Positions 18,085 through 26,791 of a DNA stretch of 64,000 nt are shown in pieces. This DNA comes from CADEFQ01 sp050185195. GTDB lineage: Bacteria > Pseudomonadota > Gammaproteobacteria > Steroidobacterales > Steroidobacteraceae. Numbering within the stretch: the stretch's first letter is position 1; each line of letters opens with the position of its first letter. The notes under the pieces are model-generated. The model saw nothing but the letters and a program-made list of their open reading frames with translations, was not told the DNA's origin and made no database searches. The translations under genes and the position numbers were made by a program. Location of the stretch: contig JBFWZQ010000009.1 of the NCBI GenBank assembly GCA_050185195.1, positions 66,456-130,455 of the forward strand. The letters run 5' to 3'.

Positions 18085-18549
18085 TCAGCCCCGCTTCATG
18101 AACCGCGCCTTGTCGCGCTTCCAGTCGCGATCCTTCTCGGTCGCGCGCTTGTCGTGCTGCTTCTTGCCCTTCGCGAGGCCGATGTCGAGCTTCGCGCGGC
18201 CCGCCTTCCAGTGCAGGTCGAGCGGCACGATCGTGTAGCCACGCCGTTCGACGGCGCCGACCAGGTGGTCGATCTCGCCGCGCGAGAGCAGCAGCTTTCG
18301 CGTGCGGGTGGGGTCGGCGTGCACGTGGGTCGAGGTCGTGTTGAGCGGCGTCACGTGGGCGCCGATCAGGAAAGCCTCGCCGTTTCGCAGGTACACGTAG
18401 GCCTCGGTGAGGTTCGCGCGCCCCGCGCGCATCGACTTGACCTCCCAGCCCTGGAGCGAAAGGCCCGCCTCGTAGCGGTCCTCGATGAAATAGTCGAAGC
18501 GCGCCTTGCGGTTCTCGGCGATCGGCTTGTCGGTCTTTTCCTTTGCCAC
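18085..18549 (-). CDS. smpB: SsrA-binding protein SmpB
   Basis: Small OB-fold protein that binds the tmRNA tRNA-like domain and is essential for trans-translation. I use the GTG at 18549 (AKEKTDKPIAENRKARFDYF), giving 154 residues; a longer frame adds unrelated residues. Family motifs are ENRKARFDYFIEDRYEAG, GWEVKSMRAGRANL, GAHVTPLN, RTRKLLL and the C-terminal basic tail KGKKQHDKRATEKDRDWKRDK, which inserts in the mRNA channel during rescue. It is divergent from ratA with only 23 bases between starts and leads the smpB-panE-ssrA cluster. Pairing with the intron-split tmRNA makes its partner splicing-dependent. Confidence 0.97.
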   Translation of the reverse strand: MAKEKTDKPIAENRKARFDYFIEDRYEAGLSLQGWEVKSMRAGRANLTEAYVYLRNGEAFLIGAHVTPLNTTSTHVHADPTRTRKLLLSRGEIDHLVGAVERRGYTIVPLDLHWKAGRAKLDIGLAKGKKQHDKRATEKDRDWKRDKARFMKRG

Positions 18550-18572
18550 GCCGTATTGTAGACAATTGCGCC

Positions 18573-19004
18573 ATGCGGGAACTGACACGCTCGGCGCTCA
18601 TCGGCAAATCGCCCGACCTGATCTACGCGCTGATCAACGACATCGAGGCCTATCCACTGTTCGTGCCCGGGTGCACGCGCGCCGTGGTCGAATCGCGCAG
18701 CGAACGCGAGATCGTCGCCACGCTCGGCGTGCGGCGCGGGCCGCTGGCCACCGAGTTCACGACCCGCAACACGCTCGACCCGGGGCGCAGCGTCGCGATG
18801 GAACACCTGCGCGGACCCTTCAAGACGCTGCACGGTCTCTGGACGCTGGTGCCGATCGGCGACGCAGGTACCCGCATCGAGCTCACGCTGCGCTTCGAGT
18901 TCGCGAACCGGCTGACGGCGGCCGTGTTCGAGCCGCTGTTCGAGGAGGCGGCCGGTTCGCTGGTCGATGCCTTCGTCGCGCGGGCCCGCACGGTGGCGGG
19001 ATGA
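18573..19004 (+). CDS. ratA: RatA/Coq10-like START-domain protein
   Basis: A 143-residue SRPBCC (START-like) protein: MRELTRSALIGKSPDLIYALINDIEAYPLFVPGC is the characteristic N-terminal region (residues 1-34), followed by LRGPFKTLHGLWTLVPIG and RFEFANRLTAAVFEPLFEEAAGSLVDAF. E. coli RatA is reported to hinder 70S ribosome assembly, and homologues are treated as ubiquinone-binding proteins; which role applies here is unknown. The start at 18573 is preferred over an upstream TTG at 18543 that lies inside smpB. Its TGA overlaps the next ATG. Confidence 0.93.
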   Translation: MRELTRSALIGKSPDLIYALINDIEAYPLFVPGCTRAVVESRSEREIVATLGVRRGPLATEFTTRNTLDPGRSVAMEHLRGPFKTLHGLWTLVPIGDAGTRIELTLRFEFANRLTAAVFEPLFEEAAGSLVDAFVARARTVAG

Positions 19005-19306
19005 GTGGCGACGGCGTGAAGCGCTGCACGGTCGCCTACGCGCTTCCCGACATGCAGTGGCTCTGGCCGCTCGAGCTGCCGCCAGGGGCGACAGTGGCCG
19101 ATGCGATCGCAGCAGCGCGCCTACTGGCGGCCGACGGACCCGATATACCCTGGGACAATGCTGCGGTCGGCATTTTCGGGGCGGTGTGCGACCGGGCGCG
19201 CGTGGTCGCCGAGGGCGACCGGATCGAGATCTACCGGCCGCTCACCGTGGACCCGCGTGCGGCGCGCAGGGAGCGTGTGGCGGGCGCGAAGCGCGGCCGG
19301 CAATAG
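19001..19306 (+). CDS. rnfH: RnfH/RatB family ubiquitin-like protein
   Basis: A 101-residue protein of the RnfH (UPF0125) family with a beta-grasp fold. Visible motifs are CTVAYALPDMQWLWPLELPPGATV near the N-terminus and VGIFGAVCDRARVVAEGDRIEIYRPLTVDP near the C-terminus, the most conserved part of the family. It overlaps ratA by four bases (ATGA), the usual ratA-rnfH arrangement in Gammaproteobacteria. Function is not established. A basic tail (RRERVAGAKRGR) ends the protein. Confidence 0.92.
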   Translation: MSGDGVKRCTVAYALPDMQWLWPLELPPGATVADAIAAARLLAADGPDIPWDNAAVGIFGAVCDRARVVAEGDRIEIYRPLTVDPRAARRERVAGAKRGRQ

Positions 19307-19459
19307 GCGACGGGCAGCGGGCGACGGGCCAGCAAGCGTTCGTTTGGTTCGTTGGGTGACCGCAGGTCGTTGGCCACGGTTCATGCGGTGCGCAGGCGCA
19401 CAAGCTTGGCGGCGGAGCGCCTCTGGCCCGTGGCCCGCCGCCCGTCGCCCGCTGCTCGC
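19307..19459. repeat. Intergenic long inverted repeat (REP-like, copy B)
   Basis: Left arm at 19307-19332 and right arm at 19421-19459 are imperfect inverted copies built from GCGACGGGC/AGCGGGC units with an inner GGGCCAG. The element fills the 171-base gap between rnfH and the convergent bamE. It shares the arm logic and the GGGCCAGAG core with the element at 10745-10839 but has a longer interior (about 88 bases). Confidence 0.6.
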
Positions 19460-19477
19460 GGCGCGTAGCGCCGCGCG

Positions 19478-19885
19478 TTACGCCTGCGGCTCGGCGACCG
19501 GCGCTGCCGGCGTTGCCGCGGGCGTCGGCGCCGGCGTCGTCGGCACTTCGACCGGCGCGGCCACGTTCACCTTTTCGACGCGTGCGACCTTGTCATCCTC
19601 GAACCAGATGGAAAGGCGGCGCTTCTCGGGGGCCTTGATGCGGCCCCGCTTCAGGAAGTACAGGTAGTCCCAGCGGCTTTCGTTGAACGCGTCGGGCACC
19701 ATGGGCGTGCCGAGGAGGTAGCGCACCTGGCTGCGCGTCATGCCTTCTTTCAGCTGCGCGACGGCGTTCGGGTCGAGGTAGTTGCCCTGCTGGATGTTCA
19801 TCCGGTAGACGCAGCCTGCCGTGAGGCCGGCGACGATGAGGGCGAGCGCGGCGAGCCGCACGATTCGGTTCAAGGGTGGTTGCAT
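19478..19885 (-). CDS. bamE: Outer-membrane protein assembly lipoprotein BamE
   Basis: Lipoprotein component of the BAM complex that inserts beta-barrel proteins in the outer membrane. From the ATG at 19885 the signal MQPPLNRIVRLAALALIVAGLTAGC ends in a lipobox Cys at residue 25. The SmpA/OmlA fold follows: GNYLDPNAVAQLKEGMTRSQVRYLLGTPMVPDAF, then RWDYLYFLKRG and LSIWFEDDKVARVE. The C-terminal 25 residues are a Pro/Ala-rich tail. About 135 residues. It is divergent from fur with 49 bases between, the common arrangement in this class. Confidence 0.96.
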   Translation of the reverse strand: MQPPLNRIVRLAALALIVAGLTAGCVYRMNIQQGNYLDPNAVAQLKEGMTRSQVRYLLGTPMVPDAFNESRWDYLYFLKRGRIKAPEKRRLSIWFEDDKVARVEKVNVAAPVEVPTTPAPTPAATPAAPVAEPQA

Positions 19886-19900
19886 GGTGGGGATATGGGG

Positions 19901-19920
19901 GATAATCGCGCAATCATAAC
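19901..19920. promoter_or_regulatory. Possible Fur-box-like operator between bamE and fur
   Basis: GATAAT followed after six bases by ATCATAA gives two half-sites resembling the Fur box but with wider spacing than the classical 19-mer. The short bamE-fur gap is a natural place for Fur autoregulation. Weak match. Confidence 0.25.
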
Positions 19921-19934
19921 CGGGAGCGCTTGAT

Positions 19935-20360
19935 TTGGAAGGTAAAGATCTGCGCAAGGCCGGCCTCAAGGTCACCTTGCCCCGCCTCAAGATCCTCGAG
20001 ATCCTCGAGAATGGCCCGACGCGGCACCAGAGCGCGGAAGCGATCTACAAGCAGCTGCTCGAGTCGAACGAGGACATCGGGCTCGCGACCGTTTACCGCG
20101 TGCTCACGCAGTTCGAGGCGGCGGGGCTCGTCGTGCGGCATCATTTCGAGAACGGCATGGCCGTTTTCGAGCTGAACGAAGGCACGCATCACGACCATAT
20201 CGTGTGCCTGGACTGCGGCAAGGTCGAAGAGTTCGTCGACAGCGGCATCGAGGAGCGGCAAACAGCGGCGGCGACCCGGCTCGGGTTCGAGATCCGTGAC
20301 CACTCACTTATTCTTTACGGGCACTGCCGCCGCCCGAACTGCCCGTCGCGCAAGCCCTAG
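19935..20360 (+). CDS. fur: Ferric uptake regulator Fur
   Basis: Iron-responsive repressor, 141 residues. It starts at a TTG (EGKDLRKAGLKVTLPRLKILEILE), matching the conserved Fur N-terminus. The winged-helix domain has HQSAEAIYKQLLESNEDIGLATVYRVLTQFEAAGLV. The dimer domain has the metal segment THHDHIVCLDCGKVEEF with the structural CXXC zinc pair, and a C-terminal GHCRRPNC with a second Cys pair. No canonical ATG is available near the start. The last 57 bases overlap the 3' end of recN on the other strand. Confidence 0.96.
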   Translation: MEGKDLRKAGLKVTLPRLKILEILENGPTRHQSAEAIYKQLLESNEDIGLATVYRVLTQFEAAGLVVRHHFENGMAVFELNEGTHHDHIVCLDCGKVEEFVDSGIEERQTAAATRLGFEIRDHSLILYGHCRRPNCPSRKP

Positions 20361-22013
20361 CATTTCGCGCGCGTGGTCGCGCGCCTTGCCGGTGATTTCG
20401 ATGCCCCCGAGCATGCGCGCGATCTCTTCGACGCGTGCGTCGGGCTCGAGGGCGACGAGTTGCGTGCGGGTCGTCTTGCCGTCGGTCAGCTTGCTCACGC
20501 GCAATTGGTGATGCCCTTGTGAGGCCACCTGCGGCAGGTGGGTGACGCACAGCACCTGCCCCCGATCGCCCAGCGCGCGTAGTTCGCCACCGACGATTTC
20601 CGCCACAGCGCCACCGACCCCCGCGTCCACTTCGTCGAAGATCATGCAGCGGCCCTCGCGGCCCGCCCGCGCGACCTGCACCGCGAGCGAGAGGCGGGCG
20701 AGTTCGCCGCCCGAGGCGACCTTGGCGAGCGGCCGCAGCGGCTGGCCGGGATTGGCCGTGACGCGAAATTCGATCTGGTCGAGGCCGTGCGGCGCGGGTT
20801 CGGGGGAGTCGAGCGGCGAGACGTCGATCTGGAAGCGCCCGCCCGCCATGCCGAGCGCCTGCATGCGCTGCGTGATTTCCTTCGACAGCGATTTCGCGGT
20901 CGCCGTGCGCCGCGACGACAATTGTGCGGCGCGGGTGCGCCACGCGGCGAGCGACTCCGCCTGTTCCTTGCGCAGCGTGGCGAGTTGCGTGTCGGCGTGC
21001 TCGAGGCCGGCGAGTTCAGCCGCCAGTTGCGCGAGGCGCGCCGGGAGTTCCGACGTGGCGACCCGGTGCTTGCGGGCGAGGTCCTCGAAAGCCGCGAGCC
21101 GCCGTTCCACCTCGCCCTGGCGATTCGTGTCGTGGTCGAGTGTTTCGGCGTAGTGCGACAGCTCGCGTGCCGCTTCGCGCAGGTTGATCAGCGCTTCTTC
21201 CACCATGGGGGCGATGCCGCCGAGGCGCGGGTCGTGCACGCCGGCCGCCTTCAGGGCGGCCAGCGCGCGGCTCGTCGAGGCGTGCGCGTTGTTTTCCTCG
21301 GCCTCGTAGAGCAGCGCGATCGCTTCCTGCGCCGCCTCCACCAGCCGGCCGCGATTCGCGAGCCGCGTGCGTTCTTCGGCGAGCTGCGTGAGCTCGCCGT
21401 CCTTCATGTCGAGCGCCTCGAGTTCGCGCACCTGGAACTGCACGAGTTCGGTGCGCGCGTCGCGGTCGCGCACGCGGCCTTCGAGGTCGAGGCTGCGGTT
21501 CAGCAGGTTGAGCCACACCCGCTGCAGGCCCGCGACTTCGCCCGCGAGGGCCTCGAGGCCGCCGGAGGCGTCCAGCAGCTCGCGCTGCGAGGCCGGGCGG
21601 ACGAGCGACTGGAACTCGTGCTGGCCATGGATGTCGACGAGCAACACGCCGACCTCGCGCAGCAGCTGCACGGGCACGGACTGGCCGTTGAGGTAGGCGC
21701 GGCTGCGTCCGTCGCCGGTGACCACGCGGCGGATCGTGAGTTCTTCGCCCGCGTCGATCGACTGGTCGCGCAGCAGGCGCGCGAGCGCGCCGGTCGGTTC
21801 GCCGAGGTCGAAGCTCGCGCTCACCTCGGCGCGCTCCGCGCCGTGTCGCACGACCTCGGCGCCGGCGCGACCGCCGGACAGCAGCTGCAGCGCGTCGACG
21901 ATGATCGACTTGCCCGCGCCGGTCTCGCCGGTGAGCACGGTGAGGCCGGGGCGGAACTCGATTTCCGCCGCGTCGATGATCGCGAAATCCCGGATCTGCA
22001 GGTGCGTCAGCAT
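20304..22013 (-). CDS. recN: DNA repair ATPase RecN
   Basis: SMC-like ATPase acting in double-strand-break repair. The 569-residue product starts at the ATG at 22013 (MLTHLQIRDFAIIDAAEIEF). Walker A is LTGETGAGKS near residues 29-38; the central part is a long coiled coil with Glu/Arg/Ala repeats; the ABC signature is SGGELARLSLAVQ and Walker B MIFDEVDAGVGG in the C-terminal third. Length equals E. coli RecN (553) closely. It starts seven bases after the nadK stop, so nadK-recN form an operon, the common order in Gammaproteobacteria. It converges on fur. Confidence 0.96.
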   Translation of the reverse strand: MLTHLQIRDFAIIDAAEIEFRPGLTVLTGETGAGKSIIVDALQLLSGGRAGAEVVRHGAERAEVSASFDLGEPTGALARLLRDQSIDAGEELTIRRVVTGDGRSRAYLNGQSVPVQLLREVGVLLVDIHGQHEFQSLVRPASQRELLDASGGLEALAGEVAGLQRVWLNLLNRSLDLEGRVRDRDARTELVQFQVRELEALDMKDGELTQLAEERTRLANRGRLVEAAQEAIALLYEAEENNAHASTSRALAALKAAGVHDPRLGGIAPMVEEALINLREAARELSHYAETLDHDTNRQGEVERRLAAFEDLARKHRVATSELPARLAQLAAELAGLEHADTQLATLRKEQAESLAAWRTRAAQLSSRRTATAKSLSKEITQRMQALGMAGGRFQIDVSPLDSPEPAPHGLDQIEFRVTANPGQPLRPLAKVASGGELARLSLAVQVARAGREGRCMIFDEVDAGVGGAVAEIVGGELRALGDRGQVLCVTHLPQVASQGHHQLRVSKLTDGKTTRTQLVALEPDARVEEIARMLGGIEITGKARDHAREMLGLARRAVRAAAVPVKNK

Positions 22014-22020
22014 GTCGGTG

Positions 22021-22929
22021 TTACCGCTGGTGGACGTGGCCGCCGCGGCCCCAGTGCAGTTTCGAGCGCAGCAGGCGGTAGTAGTCATATCCTTTCGGGT
22101 GCAGCAGGCGGATCGTGAGCTCCGAGGGTCCGACGGCGAGCCGGTCGCCGGCGAGCAGGTCGGCCATCACGATGCCGTCGACCGAGACGTGCGCGCGCGT
22201 GCCCGGCCGGTCGATGAGCTGGAACTCGACCGTGGAATGGCGCGATACGACGATCGGCCGGTCGGACAGCGTGTGCGGGCAGATCGGCGCCACGACCACC
22301 ACGTCGAGCTGCGGGGCGACGATGGGGCCGCCGCAGGACAGCGCATAGGCGGTCGAGCCGGTGGGGCTCGCCACCACGACGCCATCGGCACCGTGGGAAT
22401 TGACGAAATGGCCGTCGATCCACGATTCGAAATCGAGCATGCGGCCGGTCTCGTGCTTCTGCATCACGACGTCGTTGAGCGCGAGCTGCGTCAGTCGCCC
22501 GGCGCCGGCGCCGGCGCGGTCGAGGCGGGCCTCGAGGAGCGGCCGCTCGTCGATGTCGCAGTCGCCGGCGATCGCCGCGTCGATCGAGGCGGGGATGTCC
22601 TGCGGCAGCACGTCGGTCAGGAAGCCGAGCCGCCCGCGGTTGATGCCGAGCAGCGGCACGCCGCGGTGCGCGACGAGGCGGGCGGCGTAGAGCAGGGTGC
22701 CGTCGCCGCCGATGGCGAGCACGACGGCGGCGCGTTCGGCAAGTTCACTTTCCGCGACGCGCACGACCGGCGCCCCGCCCGGGTCGAAGCCAGCGGCTTC
22801 GGCATCGTCGGCAACCAGCGCGGCGATGCCGCGCGTTGCGAGGTGGGCCGCCGCGGTGGCGGCGCTTTCCGCAACGCGCGGGTCGGAAAAGCGGCCGACG
22901 AGGGCAAAGGAACGGGGGGCGCTGGGCAT
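22021..22929 (-). CDS. nadK: NAD kinase
   Basis: ATP-dependent phosphorylation of NAD to NADP. The 302-residue protein carries the catalytic GGDGT motif (VVLAIGGDGTLLYAARL near residues 73-84), NRGRLGFLTDV, and the substrate loop GADGVVVASPTGSTAYALSCGGPI. LNDVV occupies the place of the usual NE(V/A) motif. C-terminal FQLIDRP and VSVDGI complete the family pattern. It is divergent from hrcA with a 113-base gap and precedes recN. Confidence 0.95.
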   Translation of the reverse strand: MPSAPRSFALVGRFSDPRVAESAATAAAHLATRGIAALVADDAEAAGFDPGGAPVVRVAESELAERAAVVLAIGGDGTLLYAARLVAHRGVPLLGINRGRLGFLTDVLPQDIPASIDAAIAGDCDIDERPLLEARLDRAGAGAGRLTQLALNDVVMQKHETGRMLDFESWIDGHFVNSHGADGVVVASPTGSTAYALSCGGPIVAPQLDVVVVAPICPHTLSDRPIVVSRHSTVEFQLIDRPGTRAHVSVDGIVMADLLAGDRLAVGPSELTIRLLHPKGYDYYRLLRSKLHWGRGGHVHQR

Positions 22930-22989
22930 GCATCACCGGGCCATGGCAATGCGGCCCTTTTTAACATGCGGCGCGGGTGGGGCCAACGA

Positions 22990-23026
22990 GGAGATCGTGC
23001 ACCGATTGCACGCTTTTGCGATCTCC
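22990..23026. promoter_or_regulatory. Nested inverted repeat just upstream of hrcA
   Basis: An outer pair GGAGATCG (22990-22997) and CGATCTCC (23019-23026) encloses an inner hairpin CGTGCA/TGCACG (22996-23001, 23007-23012; they share CG). It ends 17 bases before the hrcA ATG. It could be an operator or a leader hairpin masking translation. It does not match the CIRCE element. Confidence 0.4.
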
Positions 23027-23042
23027 GCTAGCGTGGTTCGAC

Positions 23043-24101
23043 ATGGCGCACGAGCAACGGGACGAACCGCTGGGCGAGCGCGCGCAGCAGCTGCTGCGCG
23101 TGCTGGTCGAGAGTTATATCCGCGACGGCCAACCCGTCGGATCGCGCGCGCTGTCGCGCGACTCGGGGCTCGCGCTCAGCTCCGCGACGATCCGCAACGT
23201 GATGGCGGACCTCGAGTCGCTCGGGTTCGTGGCGTCGCCGCACACGTCGGCGGGCCGCATTCCGACGGACAAGGGCTACCGGTTCTTCGTCGATTCGCTG
23301 CTCAAGGTGCAGCCGCTCGACACCGCCGACGTCGCCGAGATCAACCGCGAGCTGTCCGCCGGCAACGACGACACCAAGGCGCTGGTGGCCGCGGCCTCGC
23401 GGTTGCTGTCGAGCGTGACCCACCTCGCGGGTGTCGTCACGTTGCCGCGGGCCCAGGTGCAGGCCGTCTCGCAGGTCGAGTTCGTGGGCCTGTCCGAGAA
23501 CCGCATCCTCGTGATCATGGTCTTCAACGACCGCGAGGTGCAGAACCACATCATCCAGGTCGGGCGCCACTTCTCGCCGGACGAGCTGAAACGGGCCGCG
23601 AACTACCTGACCGAGCAGTTCCGCGGGCGCACGCTGTCGCAGGGGCGGCAGGAGATCCTGCGCCAGCTCAAGGAGACGCGCGAGCACCTGAACGAGGTGA
23701 TGGGCAGCGCCATCTCGGTCGCGCAACAGGTGTTCAGTGCATCCGAGGGTGGCCAGCTCGAATACGTGATCGCCGGCGAGACCAACCTGATGGGTGTCGC
23801 GGAGCTCTCGAGCGTCGAGCGGCTGCGGCGCCTGTTCGAGGCGTTCAACGAGAAGCGTGACTTCCTGCACCTGCTCGACCAGAGCCTCAAGGCCGAGGGG
23901 GTGCGGATCTTCATCGGCCACGAATCCGGCTTCCAGATCCTCGACGATTGCAGCGTCGTCACGGCCCCTTATTCCGCCGACAATGAAGTGGTCGGCGTGC
24001 TCGGCGTCATCGGGCCGACCCGCATGGCCTACGAGCGGGTGATTCCCATCGTCGATCTCACGGCGAAATTGCTCGGGGCGGCCTTGAATTCGCGCCGCTG
24101 A
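23043..24101 (+). CDS. hrcA: Heat-inducible transcription repressor HrcA
   Basis: Repressor of class I heat-shock genes that normally binds CIRCE. Starting at the ATG at 23043 it has 352 residues: a winged-helix domain with ERAQQLLRVLVESYIRDGQPVGSRALSRDSGLALSSATIRNVMADLESLGFVASPHTSAGRIPTDKGYR (split over residues 11-80) and a C-terminal GAF-like domain with GVVTLPRAQVQAVSQVEFVGLS and VVTAPYSADNEVVGVLGVIGPTRMAYERVIPIVD. An upstream start at 22977 would run through the hairpin and is rejected. No CIRCE is visible in this window, so its target is probably groESL elsewhere. The grpE promoter lies in its last codons. Confidence 0.95.
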   Translation: MAHEQRDEPLGERAQQLLRVLVESYIRDGQPVGSRALSRDSGLALSSATIRNVMADLESLGFVASPHTSAGRIPTDKGYRFFVDSLLKVQPLDTADVAEINRELSAGNDDTKALVAAASRLLSSVTHLAGVVTLPRAQVQAVSQVEFVGLSENRILVIMVFNDREVQNHIIQVGRHFSPDELKRAANYLTEQFRGRTLSQGRQEILRQLKETREHLNEVMGSAISVAQQVFSASEGGQLEYVIAGETNLMGVAELSSVERLRRLFEAFNEKRDFLHLLDQSLKAEGVRIFIGHESGFQILDDCSVVTAPYSADNEVVGVLGVIGPTRMAYERVIPIVDLTAKLLGAALNSRR

Positions 24102-24111
24102 GCCCCCATAT
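24083..24111 (+). promoter_or_regulatory. Sigma-32 heat-shock promoter for grpE
   Basis: CTTGAAT at 24083-24089, a 14-base spacer and CCCCATAT at 24104-24111 match the sigma-32 consensus almost exactly. The -35 lies inside the last codons of hrcA and the -10 begins 3 bases after its stop. The grpE ATG is 42 bases downstream. Confidence 0.85.
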
Positions 24112-24152
24112 CGGGCGCGAAGCCGTAACTATCTGATTTGAGGAAAGTATTG

Positions 24153-24698
24153 ATGGCCGATGCGGACACCGGTACGCCGGAGGCGGCTGCGCCCGAGAAT
24201 GGCGCCGCGGTCGGGATTTCGATCGAGGACCTGCAGGCACAGCTCGCGGCCGCCGAAGCGCGCGCCAGGCAGAGCCACGACCAGTTGCTGCGCAGCGCGG
24301 CGGAAATGGAGAACGTGCGCAAGCGCGCCCAGCGCGACATCGAGGCGGCCAACCGCTACGGCCTCGAGCGTTTCGCGCAGGAGCTCCTGCCCGTGAAGGA
24401 AGGCCTCGACCTCGCGGTCGAGAATGCCCCGAAGGCCGATCGCGACAGCCTCGCGGCGGGCCAGCTGGCGACGCTGCAGTTGCTGTCGAAGGCCTTCGAA
24501 CGCTTCGGCATCGTGGAATTGAACCCGGTGGGCGAGCCGTTCGACCCGGCGCAGCACGAGGCGATGATGGTGCAGCCCTCGGCGACCGCCGAACCCGATT
24601 CGGTGCTCACCGTCGTGCAGCGCGGCTACGCGCTGAACGGGCGGCTGCTGCGCCCGGCGCGGGTGATCGTGGCCAAAGCCCCCGGCGAGGCCGCTTGA
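24153..24698 (+). CDS. grpE: Nucleotide exchange factor GrpE
   Basis: Releases ADP from DnaK. The ATG at 24153 (MADADTGTPEAAAPENG) is preceded by GAGGAAAG at a good distance, so it is preferred over the TTG at 24138. The 181-residue product has an acidic/Ala-rich N-terminus, the long dimer helix (SIEDLQAQLAAAEARARQSHDQLLR..MENVRKRAQRDIE), and a C-terminal beta domain with GEPFDPAQHEAMM and VVQRGYALNGRLLRPARVIVAK. A sigma-32 promoter precedes it. Its own last codons contain the -35 of the dnaK promoter. Confidence 0.96.
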   Translation: MADADTGTPEAAAPENGAAVGISIEDLQAQLAAAEARARQSHDQLLRSAAEMENVRKRAQRDIEAANRYGLERFAQELLPVKEGLDLAVENAPKADRDSLAAGQLATLQLLSKAFERFGIVELNPVGEPFDPAQHEAMMVQPSATAEPDSVLTVVQRGYALNGRLLRPARVIVAKAPGEAA

Positions 24699-24722
24699 AT
24701 CGGCAGGGGACGGGCCCCATTT
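24694..24722 (+). promoter_or_regulatory. Sigma-32 heat-shock promoter for dnaK
   Basis: CTTGAAT at 24694-24700, a 14-base spacer, and CCCCATTT at 24715-24722. The -35 overlaps the grpE stop codon, exactly as the grpE promoter sits at the hrcA end. dnaK starts 42 bases after the -10, the same distance as for grpE. Confidence 0.85.
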
Positions 24723-24763
24723 CGGGGACAGGATTTTCAGCTTAACGATTTGCGGAGACAGAC

Positions 24764-26716
<1,953 letters not shown>

Positions 26717-26737
26717 GAGGCGGCTCGCGCCGATCCG

Positions 26738-26768
26738 GCCGCCGCGTGCCCCGAAGGTGCGCGGCGGC
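26738..26768 (+). terminator. Hairpin between dnaK and dnaJ
   Basis: GCCGCCGCG (26738-26746) pairs with CGCGGCGGC (26760-26768) around a 13-base loop and is followed by TTTGG. It could partly terminate dnaK transcripts or protect their 3' ends, giving more DnaK than DnaJ. Confidence 0.45.
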
Positions 26769-26791
26769 TTTGGTGTACCAGCAGGAAACGC

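Noticed and set aside
22930..24152. CIRCE operator near hrcA or grpE
   Set aside because: I searched for TTAGCACTC-N9-GAGTGCTAA and found no match; the hairpin at 22990-23026 differs.
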